Positions 48,336 to 58,844 of a DNA stretch of 64,000 bases are shown piece after piece. The DNA is from Avena insularis (taxonomy: Eukaryota; Streptophyta; Magnoliopsida; Poales; Poaceae): NCBI GenBank assembly GCA_023614405.1, contig CM042686.1:468070740-468134739 (forward strand), read 5' to 3'. Positions within the stretch are counted from its first letter, which is position 1. Every line of letters starts with the position of its first letter. The notes under the pieces are model-generated. The model saw only the letters and a list, made by a program, of their open reading frames with translations. It did not search any database and was not told the origin of the DNA. Position numbers and translations under genes: made by a program.

Positions 48336-51300
48336 ATGAGTAACAACAGAAATTGGAAGATTTTGAACTGGAACCTCAGGGGAATTAACTCTGAGAAAAA
48401 ATGGTTAGCACTAAAAGTGGGGGGATGTTAATGAAACTATGCTCTTCAATGATGCTATCAGCAACCTGGGACTTATTGAGCTGCCACTAAAGGGTAGAAA
48501 ATTCACTTGGAGTAACATGCAAAAAGATCCACTTCTGGAAAGATTAGATTGGTTTTTTACTTCTAGTTCTTGGACAACCAAATAACCTTACACTATGGTT
48601 ACTCCACTATCCAAACCTACTTCTGATCATCTTCCCTGTGTCATTTCCATTGGAACTAACATCCCCAACGCTCAAATCTTTAGATTTGAAAATTACTGGC
48701 TTCATCATTTTGATTTTAAGATGATTGTGCAAAATCCTTGGAATATACCTGTGAATTATCAGGACTTGGCAAAAAGAATATGTGTCAAGTTGAAAAATGT
48801 GAGGAGAGGAATCAAGATTTGGGCCAAACAGTTACCATGCTTAAAGGACCAAATTGCTAAGGTGAATGACACCATTGATCTTATGGATCTACTTGAAGAA
48901 TCTAGAACATTAACCATCAATGAGTGGCACCTCAGAGATATCCTGAAATCCCATATTATCTCTCTTCTTTAGAACCAAAACACCTATTGGAAACAAAGAG
49001 GGAAAATTAAATGGGTAAAACTTGGGGATGAAAACACCAAGTTTTTTCATTCCAAAGCAACCATCAGTTATAGACACAATTATATATCAATGATCAAGAA
49101 TGAATATGGACAGGAATTTACAAATCACTATGACAAGGCTGATATCCTTTGGAATGACTTCAGGGCAAGAATGGGTACATCAGTCAAAACTGAGATGCAC
49201 TATAACCTTGCAGATTTCTATGGAAATGGAATGACTGATAAGATGAAGAATTCACTTGAAAAACCTTTTCTTGACAAGGAAATTGAGGAGGTTATTTCTG
49301 AACTAGCAAATGACAAGTCACCTGGACCTGATGGTTTTAATAATGAATTTATCAAAAGCTGCTGGTCTATCATTGGATATGATATCAAATTATTGATTCA
49401 TGATTTCTTCAATGAGAAAGTTTCCCTTGAGAGCATCAACTCTTGTTACATTACACTCATACCTAAAGTCACTTGCCCATCTACCTCGGGTGATTTCAGA
49501 CCAATCTCCTTATTGAACTGTATATTCAAAATAATTACCAAACTTCTTGCAAATAGACTGCAATCTTTTATTCTGAAATTGGTACATAAGAACCAATATG
49601 GATTTCTCAACAACAGATCTATTCAAGATTGCATTGGTTGGGCTTTTGAATACTTATTCCAATGCCACAAGTCAAAGGAGGAAATTTTAATTCTTAAGCT
49701 TGATTTTGAGAAGGCATTTGATACAGTAGACCACTCTGCCATCATAAATATCCTTAAAGCTAGAGGATTTGGGAGAAAATGGATTAGGTGGATTGAAATG
49801 ATCTTTGAATCTAGAACTTCTGAAATTCTTCTTAATGGTGTGCCTGGTAAAAGTTCTACTACAGGAGAGGTGTAAGACAAGGAGACCCACTTTCACCATT
49901 ACTATTTGTCCTTACTGCTGACCTCCTGCAGTCTGTCCTAAACAAGGCCATCCATAAGAACCTTCTAACTCCACCTATAGTGGGACCACCCAACAGTGAC
50001 TTCCCTGTTATTCAATATGCTGATGATACATTGCTGGTACTTAAGGCTGATGCTTCTCAATTATTATGCTTGAAAGCACTTCTTTAAACATTTGCAAATT
50101 CCACTGGACTCAAAGTCAACTACTTGAAATCTAGCATGATGCCAATAAACACATGTAATGATAGGCTTATGCATTTTGCTATGACAATCAACTGTCAAAC
50201 TGGATGCCTCCCTTTCACTTACCTTGGGGTACCATTAAGCATTACAAAACCATCTATGGAGCACTTTCTTCCCATTGTTCAGAGAGTGGAAAGAAGATTA
50301 TGTGGAATTGCTGATTTCTTGAATTATGGAGGAAAACTGCAGCTGGTCAAATCTGTTCTCTCCTCACTTCCTCTATTTTTTATGAGCTGTTTGGAGGTAC
50401 CAATTGCCATCAAGGATCAAATTATTAAATATATGAGATACTGTCTATGGAGAAAGAGGACTGAAGATGTGTAAGCAAAAGGACAAGCTCTTGTGTCATG
50501 GGACAAAATCTGCCGTCCTAAAAATCAGGGGGGTTTAGGGGTTCTAAACCTACAGATTCAAAATAATGCCCTCCTTCTTAAAAACTTGGACAAATTCTAC
50601 AACCACCAGGACATCCCTTGGGCTCATCTCATATGGGAAACCTACTACAAAAATGGAAAACTACCTAGAAGAAGCATGGAGGGATCTTTCTGGTGGAAGT
50701 CACATATCAAATTAATTGATAACTTTAAAGGCATGGTTAAATGCAATCTGAATTCAGGCAGGTCTGCTTATTTCTAGTCTAACCTCTGGCAAGATGAGTG
50801 CTTGATGAATAAATTTCCTCACCTTCTGTCCTATGCTAAGCCCATAAACATCAGTGTACATGACTTCCTTCATGCTGAATTCCTAGAAGATAACTTCCAC
50901 CTACCTCTCTCTCAACAAGCTTTCTGTGAGTTTTTAATCATGGAAGAAAGATGCCAGGATTTCAGGGATGCCACTCAGGAGGACACCCATGATAATTGGA
51001 ATTATATTTGGGGATCAGATAAATTTGAAGTTAAAAAGGCCTACTCAGCCATGATTGGATACTCACCATCACCACCACACTTTTCTTGGGTTTGGGCAAC
51101 CTCCTGTCAAAATAAACACAAGTTCTTTTTCTAGCTTCTGCTACTAGACAGATTGAATACAAGAAATCTCCTGAAGAGAAAGAATTTTAACCTTCCTGAT
51201 TACAATTGTGTTACATCCAACTGTTTCTCAGAAGAATCAGCAAATCGTCTATTCTGGGATTGTCCATTTGCAAAAAAATGCTAGGACCATATTTCTAGAA

Positions 51301-51566
51301 ACAAAAGTGCAAATCTAACAGGATTGGAGGCTATTTCAAACATCAAAGAAAAGTTACATCTACCATTTGCAATGGAGATCATTATCATGACTTCCTGGGG
51401 TATCTGGATATGCAGAAATGAGAAGATTTTTAATGACAAAAGACCCACATTTGATAGATGGAAAACAATTTTCTACCAAGAAATGAGATGGATACAATTT
51501 AGAATCAAAGGAAAATACAAGGAGAAATTCAAAGCCTGGCTCAATCAGCATTTAGATCAGGGATAG
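48336..51566 (+). pseudogene. LINE ORF2: endonuclease remnant, reverse transcriptase, zf-RVT
   Basis: Begins MSNNRNWKILNWNLRGINSE, the start of an APE-type endonuclease. After WLALK it jumps directly to GGDVNETMLFNDAISNLGL, so most of the nuclease domain including the QETK-like part is missing; SDHLPC remains at its end. The RT has [37 protein letters not shown], a Phe-Asp block and YADDT at 50016-50030, followed by FTYLGVPL. A C-terminal zinc-binding part (SCQNKHKFF ... CVTSNCFSEESANRLFWDC) follows, with stops and one shift near 49875. Not autonomous. Confidence 0.82.
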
Positions 51567-51707
51567 AATATAATTGTCTCAGAATTTTCCTCAGCACAGA
51601 ACGAGTTAGATGTAACTGCAATGATCTACCTTAGATCATTTCTCATTGTAACATACTCATATTATAATAAAAATTGCAGTGGGGATTATTCCCTACTGTT
51701 TCACCTC

Positions 51708-51715
51708 AAAAAAAA
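51708..51715 (+). other. LINE terminal A-run
   Basis: Eight A residues close the LINE, directly followed by family G sequence. This marks the 3' end of target-primed reverse transcription. Confidence 0.8.
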
Positions 51716-52338
51716 GTTATGCATCAATCAACTAGTCTTGGGACAATGCACATAGAACTAAGAATGGCCACTATGCTCTCAAAGTAGGTGCATAAAGGTA
51801 GAAGGTGGAGACTCAATATAATGGTGTAAGAAAGGCCTTCATAGAAGGAAGTAGGGATTCAAGTCTCATAAAGAGCTTCCAAAAATATGGTACTTATAGC
51901 TTTCAGCTCTCATTGCCCCTATCATAAGCATCTTGAAGGTGATTAAGGTTAAAGTGACACAACTAAGAGGATATGCTTGACAAGTTATAAACCGAAATCT
52001 CATGCCCCTTACTTACGAAGACCGAACCTCATGCTACTCAACTTTAGTCACGAGTAAGCTCTTGTCATTGTAAGTACATGTGTATCATAAAGAACCGCCA
52101 ATGGGGTACCCCTTGCACATGATATAGGAGCTATCCCATAATCAAAATAACAAGGCAAGCAGACAATGAGCATCTCAGCGATCTTTTTATTTGCTATTTG
52201 CATAGGTTTTTATTGAGGATGCTTCATAGAGTGCTCATTATGGTGATGCTGCAAGTTTCCACCATGATTAGGCATGGCTTAGGCTAGCGGCCTAGGCGTT
52301 TCTCAAACACACATACAAACTCCATGATCTTACAAGCT
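51716..52338 (-). other. Family G internal sequence between LINE and long-LTR element
   Basis: Reverse-strand match to about 15500-16195 of the complete G copy, for example GACTAGTTGATTGATGCATA in reverse at 51716 onward. No coding region. Confidence 0.8.
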
Positions 52339-55300
52339 TGTAAGGTCCCCAACCTTTAATAAGATTGAGTCCCCTGTGTTTACAATGCTAGTCCCTGGAT
52401 CAATAGCTAGCATCCACAGTTCAGATGTAATATCAAGAAACAAAGGTCATAATACAACTTTATAACCAGGAATAACATAAATTTTTTTTATTACATCAAA
52501 CATAGCTCATATGGCTATTACATTACATTGCAGCGGAATAACTATAGTCGTGGGTCCTTCATCTTCAAAGTGCCACAGGCAGATGTTGGTTGTAGACTTT
52601 GTAATCCTAATCAATCAATCTTCACTAAATCAATCAAACCTGCAACATTACAAGTTACAGCCACAAGGGTCAATACATTGGAATTGTATTGGCAAGTGAT
52701 ACTTTGGTGGTATAGTGGAGTCTAATATCTATATGCATTTGGCTAAGTGGAGTTGAGGCTTGCATTGCTCAAAATAGATTTTTCCCTATCATTTTGAAAA
52801 TACTAAGTTTTTGTTTTGGCAAAAACAGCACAAGGCATCTACCAATCAAAGACTGAAGATCCACTCAGGGCATCTACCAATCAAAGACTGAAGTGCTTGG
52901 CAAAAACAATTTTCCCAATCTAAGATTTTGAGATCCTTGTACCAAGCCATCTCTCCATCAAAGATTGAAGAATTTCACACAACCCTTGTTCACCCACAAA
53001 TTTTATTTTAGAAATTGGAGTGATGAGATTCTTGATTGCTTCCATGTCTTGATGCTCAAAATGTCCTTTACCAGGGACATGGCTAAGTACTTAGATTTTA
53101 CACTCTGCAGAGGTGGTGCACTTTCCCCACAAGACTTGGTTTCCCAAGACAAGATCTTTCAGAAGCTTTCCCTTAGATCATCATGGACGCGTTCCAACCT
53201 ATCAAACACTACCACCAACTGTCCATATGGCTAAGTTCTTGCAACCTATATGATCATGGCAGAGCCCATATTGCCAAGTGGTTGCACTTGAAGCTTCTCA
53301 ACATTTGACATCTCAAATCTCTTTGTTTCCTGGGTGGCCATCCACAAGTGAGATACACTAAGGTAAACCATAAACATGGGCCTTGTGAACCACTCAACCA
53401 AAAACCACCAAGCAAGTCCCATTCCACCCAGGAGATTCATTAACTTAGTTGTTTTGTTAAATAAAACACAAGTCCTTAGACTTAGAATATTTTTCCATAG
53501 TGTGAATATATATACCACCCAAGTTTTCTATTAGCTAGGCTAAGCTTGGTAGTAATAGGATTCTTAACTTAGGAAAATCCTACTAAGGATTTATTCTACT
53601 AGTTTTCCTATATCAAGGTCTATACTTAGCAAAATAAAAACCATGCAAGTTTTACTTGGCAAAACACTAATGCATATTGAAAATAATGGGATAGATAGTA
53701 TGAAGTATCACTTGCCTTTTTGGTAGAGGGTATAGGTTTACTTCCTTGTCCTTGCAACAATCACACTCTTCAAGTCACTACAAACAATCAAGCAAGGCAC
53801 AAACTCAATCTACCAATCAAGCAAACACAAAATCAACTAACACTCCAAACCAATATTCTCTCAAACAAAATTACACACACAAGACAATTCACTAGGCTTC
53901 TAACTTTGTAAGTTCCAATTTGGTCATTTACCAAAATGGCAAAGTCATTTGCAAAGAGGGTCTCCATTAGATTCCTAAACTTTGTAAGATCCAAAATGGT
54001 CATTTACCAAAGTGGCAAAGTTAAAGTAATGCATGCAAGCATGCCAAGCCTTGTTTTGTTTGATAAAAAGGGGTTCCTAATGGGTCATAGACATTTGGGC
54101 ACACCTATTGGTCATTTTGTGAAGTGGCTAAGTCATTTGCAAAAGGTTTCACTATAAAACCATTTGCAAAACAAAGTGTCATTCTATGTGGTGTAGAAAC
54201 ATTTTTACTAAGGCTTTAGCCTATAGGGTTCACCAAATGAGTTGCTATTGCAAAACTTGGTGTTTGGGTCAGTAGGTTTGGTCCAAAACATTTTCTCAAA
54301 GTTTTCTTTATGAAAGCATTTTCATAAATAAAACAATGGTTTTTAATTAGCTAGAAATGGACTAAACTAATTAATCCATTCTATTCCTTTCCAAAATCAT
54401 TTTCCAAACTATGGTTTGGTTCCTAGGGTCATCAAGGTCACAACAAACCAAATTGCAAAGGTTTTAACCTTAAAATCATTTTTAAATGATTTTTCTAATG
54501 TTAGCAAGCACACAAAAGAATCTGCAAAGTTAAACAAGCTAACAGATACTATTTGCTAAACTAAGGGCAGGGTTGGCTAGGGCTTGTCTTGCTGATTCCA
54601 ACGACATCAAATTTGTAATTTTTGGACGTGTGGATCAAAAGATACAAGGGTTTGAAGTTTGCAAAAGTTTCTGTTTTCAAATCTGTTTTTAAACCTAATA
54701 GGCGACACGCGGCGTGTTTTAATTTGCCCGTACCGGTTCGGCCGGATCGGCAACGTGGAACGTTAGATCTAAAGTGGATCGTGCGGTCCAGAGGTCATAC
54801 CTCTTCGCGACTAAGTGAACTAATCGTGAGCGCTAGATATAGATCGAACGGCTGCTAACAATCAGACCATCAACTGGCGGCGCTGCGGTGGCTAACGGCG
54901 GCGGAGCGGTCGGTCGATGACGGTGCCGGCGATACAGGAAGCGAGAGATAAAAAGGGCATGCTCACCGGGCTCAGGGGTTCACGGCGAAGCTCAGGGTAC
55001 TGCTGGCTTGACAAGGGGCGCTCGGGGTCTGCGGCAATTCCTCACCGGAGTTCGTGGCGGCGTCGTGAGCGTCGGGTGGTCGTCGTGGACGTTGCTGTGG
55101 TTCACTCCAAGGCAAGGTGAAGACATGGTTAGATGCGCGGGTCCAAGGCAAGGTCGTGTGCGTGAATGAGGAGTGAAGGGGCGGTCTGGTCTTACCGGTG
55201 GGGCTCGTCGGAGAGGAAGCAGATGGCAGCGGCGAGTCGAGCTTGTCGAAGACGGTGTTCTGGGTCACGCGCGGGCTAACCAGGAGTATTTGGAGATGCG

Positions 55301-57089
55301 TGGAGTCGAGAGGAGTCCACTCGCGTGAAGTAGAGGCAGAGGGGTGGTCGGAGTTGGCCGGAATCGCTGCGACGGCTCGTCGGACAGAGGCGGCTCGGGG
55401 AGAAATTGGAGCGGCCTGGGGGCGAGCTTGGGGGAGGAGTCTGAGAGGAAACGAAGGAGAGAGCGAGGCGATTAAATAGGCGTCGTCAGGGGGCTAATTC
55501 ATCACGTGTTTAAGGCGAATTACGCCGGAGTTATTCTGCCTGCAACGGCCAGCGAAGGGTGGGCTCGGTCAGTGGCGGGTGAGGAGGAAGAACAGTGAAG
55601 TGGGGCCGTCTTGTCAGCGTTAGAGGAAGAAAGGGAGTTGGGTCCACCGGTCAGCTGCTGTGTGGGTTTTTTTCGCGGTGCAGAAAAACGGTTCGGGGAA
55701 GGGATAAGAGGAGGTGGGGTCTGTTGTCAGCGAGTGAGGGAGAGGGGAAGTGGGTCCACGCTGTCTGTGACTGAGTGGGTCAGTTTCTGGGTGAGAAAAG
55801 GTTTCTTCGGGGAAGAGGGAGTAGACTGGGCTGGTCTGGGCTAGTGGGCTGGGCCTGTTGCACTATTTTTTTCTGCCTAAATCTTTTTCCTTTTCTAATT
55901 CTTTTTCTGTTTTGAATTTCCAAACAATTATTCAAACAATCAAACCACACTCAAATCAATTCAAACAAACACTCAACTTGGTATTTTGAATTTGGTTCTG
56001 TTTATCAACATAATCCAAATCTCAAAATGAAATAATATTTTTATTTATTTTAGGATCCATTAAATAATTAAATAAAATGGATCTTTGATTTATTAATAGT
56101 GTTTGATTTATTTAAATAAAATTTCCATTTGAAATCCAATTATTTCCAAAACCAAACCAGAAGGTTTTATTTGAAAAATAAAAGAATACTTGGAAACTTA
56201 TTTAAATAAATAAATAAGTTTTGGTGTTTTAATTAAAATGGGAAAGCCTTTACTTAAATAAAATTGGATATTTAAATCCTCATTATTTTATTTAAATAAT
56301 CCTTTACTCATTTTAATCAAAGCAAAACCTTTTAATAAAAGATTTCAAAGTAGTAATAAAATACTTGGTGTTCATTTAAAATGGGAAAAGCCTTTACTTA
56401 AATAAAATTGGATATTTAAATCCTTATTATTTTATTTAAATAAACTTTTACTCATTTTATCAAAACAAAATATTTTATTACAAAAGTTTGGCCAAAATTA
56501 ATTTGGCTCACCTTTTCATTTGAAAACAAAGTCTTTTATTAAAAGATCCAAATAGTATTTCCAAAACAATTTATTTTTCCTTTATTAAATGTTTATCTTT
56601 TTAATCCCTTTAGGATTATAATTGTTCACCAATTGGTATGGCTTTTGGTAAGAGCTTTATTGGCTTTGGAAATTCAATTTCCTTTATCTCATTATGTTCA
56701 CAAGATTTTGTCTATGGTTCCAAACTAAGTGAAACCAATCTCTAAGGTCTTTCTTGATCCTTTGTGATTATTTGTTGATCAAATTTGGTATGGATCAAAT
56801 CCATAGATTTGGAGATAACTTGGGAAAATGATTTCCTTCCATTTGGGTTTAGGGTTCTGGATTTATTTTCCAAGTGTTCAAATTTCCAGATACATTCATT
56901 GAGGAATGCATTTCCCTTGATTTGGATTTCTGTTGAATTCAAACTTTAGAATCCCATCTTTAACAAACTTTGGCTAAAGTTTTCCTTTTAGAAACAAAAG
57001 TTTCTTTTCACCCTGATTTTCAACAAAAAATTTATTTTGTTTAATTTATTTTTCACATTACAAGATTTGGAAAATCTTGGGATGTGACA
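52339..57089 (-). repeat. 3' LTR of the LARD-like element
   Basis: On the minus strand it runs TGTCACATCCCAAG ... GGGGACCTTACA. A GC-rich island lies at about 54690-55860 inside otherwise AT-rich sequence. Short internal duplications occur near 52835-52895 (CATCTACCAATCAAAGACTG twice) and 56236-56450 (GCCTTTACTTAAATAAAATT twice). ORFs in it are mirrored in the other LTR and are not taken as genes. Confidence 0.92.
55472..55478 (-). promoter_or_regulatory. Putative core promoter of the long LTR
   Basis: On the minus strand CCTATTTAATCGCCTC gives a TATTTAA box followed by a CT-rich start-like region. The same sequence is in the other LTR at 61978-61984. Transcription would leave a leader of several kb before the internal ORF. 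Confidence 0.45.
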
Positions 57090-57103
57090 GGCTACCACCC
57101 TTA
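57090..57103 (-). other. Polypurine tract of the LARD-like element
   Basis: The minus strand reads AAGGGTGGTAGCC directly against the TG of the 3' LTR. Confidence 0.7.
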
Positions 57104-57275
57104 AAAGAAATCTCGTCCCGAGATTTGGGGAGGCTAGGGTTAAAAGCAGGTTCAAAACAACTAGGGTACTACCACCCTTAAAAATTTTCCAACTAAACTA
57201 GATGTTGGCTTGCTTGGAATCTTGATGAAACTTCTTGGATAACTTCTGCATAGTGTCCTTGTTTCCATTCTTGAC

Positions 57276-58136
57276 TCATGGGCTAAGGTTGGGTTTCTCC
57301 ATTGGCTTGTTTATCTTGTTCTTCATCTTTTCTGGACAATTGCTTACATAGTGTCCTGGTTCCTTGGAATTGAAACAGTGGATATCTTGGAGTTCTTTAC
57401 GTTGCTCTTGTGGACAAGTTGCTACGTAGTGGCTCAGTTCCTTGCGCTTGTTGCACACTACTTGGCCGATCTCTTTATTCTTCGGTTCTCTGGCATCCAC
57501 CGGGTAGTGTCCCATTTCCTTACATTTACGACATTGCACAAGGCTCATGTCTTGCTTTGGTTTCTTGGGCTTCTTTGATCCTTTGAATTGGGTTGTCTTG
57601 TTTGGAGGTATAAGTGGTCCTTTTCCTTTGTCATCAACATTCTTGGCATACTTGGATCCTTCTTGTTTCCTTTGTTCAACAATGGCATAGATGGGGCATG
57701 GAGTAGGTACATGGTCGTTTCCTTCACAAAGGTAACAAGTAACTTGAGATGTGGGGCATTGGCCAACTGGATGTTCCTCTTCACAATTGGGGCATTGATC
57801 TTCATGCTCCTTGGAAGTGTGATCCTTGTCTCCACAAATAATACAAGCTGGGGCTCCATCTAGAATAACATTCTTGTCATCCTTGTTGTCATACACTCTT
57901 TTGGGATATTTTTCTTCCATGCTGATCATTTGATTAGTCACCTTAAGCATCAGTTGGGATTGTTCTTCCAAAAACATTTGCAAGGTAGGGTCTTTATCAC
58001 TATTGTTGGCTATGAACTGAGTTGTTAGTTGGTTCAACTTGTGTTGGGTTGCTAGGAGTTCTCTCATGTTGTCCTCTTGGTTGTTGTTGTTGTTGTTGTC
58101 ATCATCCTTGATGTTGGAGTTTCTTGGAGAAGTCAT
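57276..58136 (-). CDS. Gag-like protein with multiple zinc-knuckle motifs, intact
   Basis: 286 codons from the ATG at 58136 (MTSPRNSNIKDDD, then an Asn run); an alternative ATG at 58208 would add 24 residues. The N-terminal half is polar and helical (MRELLATQHKLNQLTTQFIA). From about residue 95 it has a series of Cys/His motifs: CIICGDKDH, CPNCEEEHPVGQC, a canonical CYLCEGNDHVPTPC, CRKCKEMGHYPVDA (last Cys lost), CNKRKELSHYVATC (second Cys is Arg) and CFNSKEPGHYVSNC (second Cys is Ser). Such knuckles bind RNA in capsid proteins. No protease or RT follows before TGA and the purine tract. It is the only long intact frame in the element. Confidence 0.7.
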   Translation of the reverse strand: MTSPRNSNIKDDDNNNNNNQEDNMRELLATQHKLNQLTTQFIANNSDKDPTLQMFLEEQSQLMLKVTNQMISMEEKYPKRVYDNKDDKNVILDGAPACIICGDKDHTSKEHEDQCPNCEEEHPVGQCPTSQVTCYLCEGNDHVPTPCPIYAIVEQRKQEGSKYAKNVDDKGKGPLIPPNKTTQFKGSKKPKKPKQDMSLVQCRKCKEMGHYPVDAREPKNKEIGQVVCNKRKELSHYVATCPQEQRKELQDIHCFNSKEPGHYVSNCPEKMKNKINKPMEKPNLSP

Positions 58137-58829
58137 CTGTTTGGGGTTGAAGGGGATTAGAATAGGCAAGAGATTTTCTAAGGAATCAATTCTATTCACA
58201 CACATCACAAATCACACAAGCAATGTGCAAGCAATCACAAACAAACACTCCACTCAAACAACAGTTTCAAGCACATATTTAGGCAACAAAAATAATTTTT
58301 GTTACACCACATAAGTTGGTGTGTTTGACTTATCTATAAATGGTGGTCCATCTACATGGTTCACTTGTGATTTTCCCATCCTTCTTGGTTGATTCTTCTT
58401 GATTGAGATCTTTGTATCCTTGGAGAATTCTTGTGTCTTGGTCACAAATCTTCAAAGATGTTGATGGCTCCTTCTAAGTTGTTTTTCCTTAGTCTTCAAG
58501 TCTTGAGTAACTTTTCTTGTCTCACTTGTAGTCTTTAGTGATATCCAAGTTGGAAGTCCTTGGTGAACATGATGAAGATGTTGAAGTCACTTGAAGAAGT
58601 TGAAGTCATTAGAGTTGAAGAAGTCCTTTGCACATGGTGAAGTCTTTGGTCATGGGGTAGGCTTTCCATTAAGTTTTGAAGTAGAAGAGAAGTAGAGTTG
58701 AAACCAAAATGGTTGAGGAAAGAGTTTACAAGATTGTTTTTGTAAATAAGTTTTGGAACAAATACAATTCCTATTTTTCTAAGGCTTTTTGTCCAATCCT
58801 AGGGTTACAAATCCTACAGGCAACACAAT

Positions 58830-58841
58830 GCTCTGATACCA
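58830..58841 (-). other. Primer-binding site, tRNA-iMet type
   Basis: The minus strand TGGTATCAGAGC begins three bases inside the internal region from the 5' LTR edge at 58845. It fixes the element on the minus strand. Confidence 0.9.
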
Positions 58842-58844
58842 TTC

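Larger units (their letters stand above)
44821..51715 (+). mobile_element. LINE (non-LTR) retrotransposon, 5'-truncated, endonuclease deleted
   Basis: Two long coding regions (ORF1-like and ORF2-like) and a short terminal A-run are bounded on both sides by family G internal sequence. The left junction is CACCTTCAAA/AATGACTC and the right is after the A-run before GTTATGCATC. Compared with the intact G copy at about 16195-16242, 47 bp of target are absent and no target duplication is seen. ORF1 starts 8 bases from the left junction, so the 5' leader is missing. Confidence 0.88.

Noticed and set aside
52511..54157. ORFs such as the 89- and 90-codon frames, repeated 6.5 kb downstream
   Set aside because: They are LTR sequence; conservation reflects recent LTR duplication and not coding constraint.
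54622..55844. GC-rich ORFs in the long LTR, repeated at 61128-62392
   Set aside because: They lie inside both LTRs and differ by frameshifts between copies, so they are unlikely to be coding.
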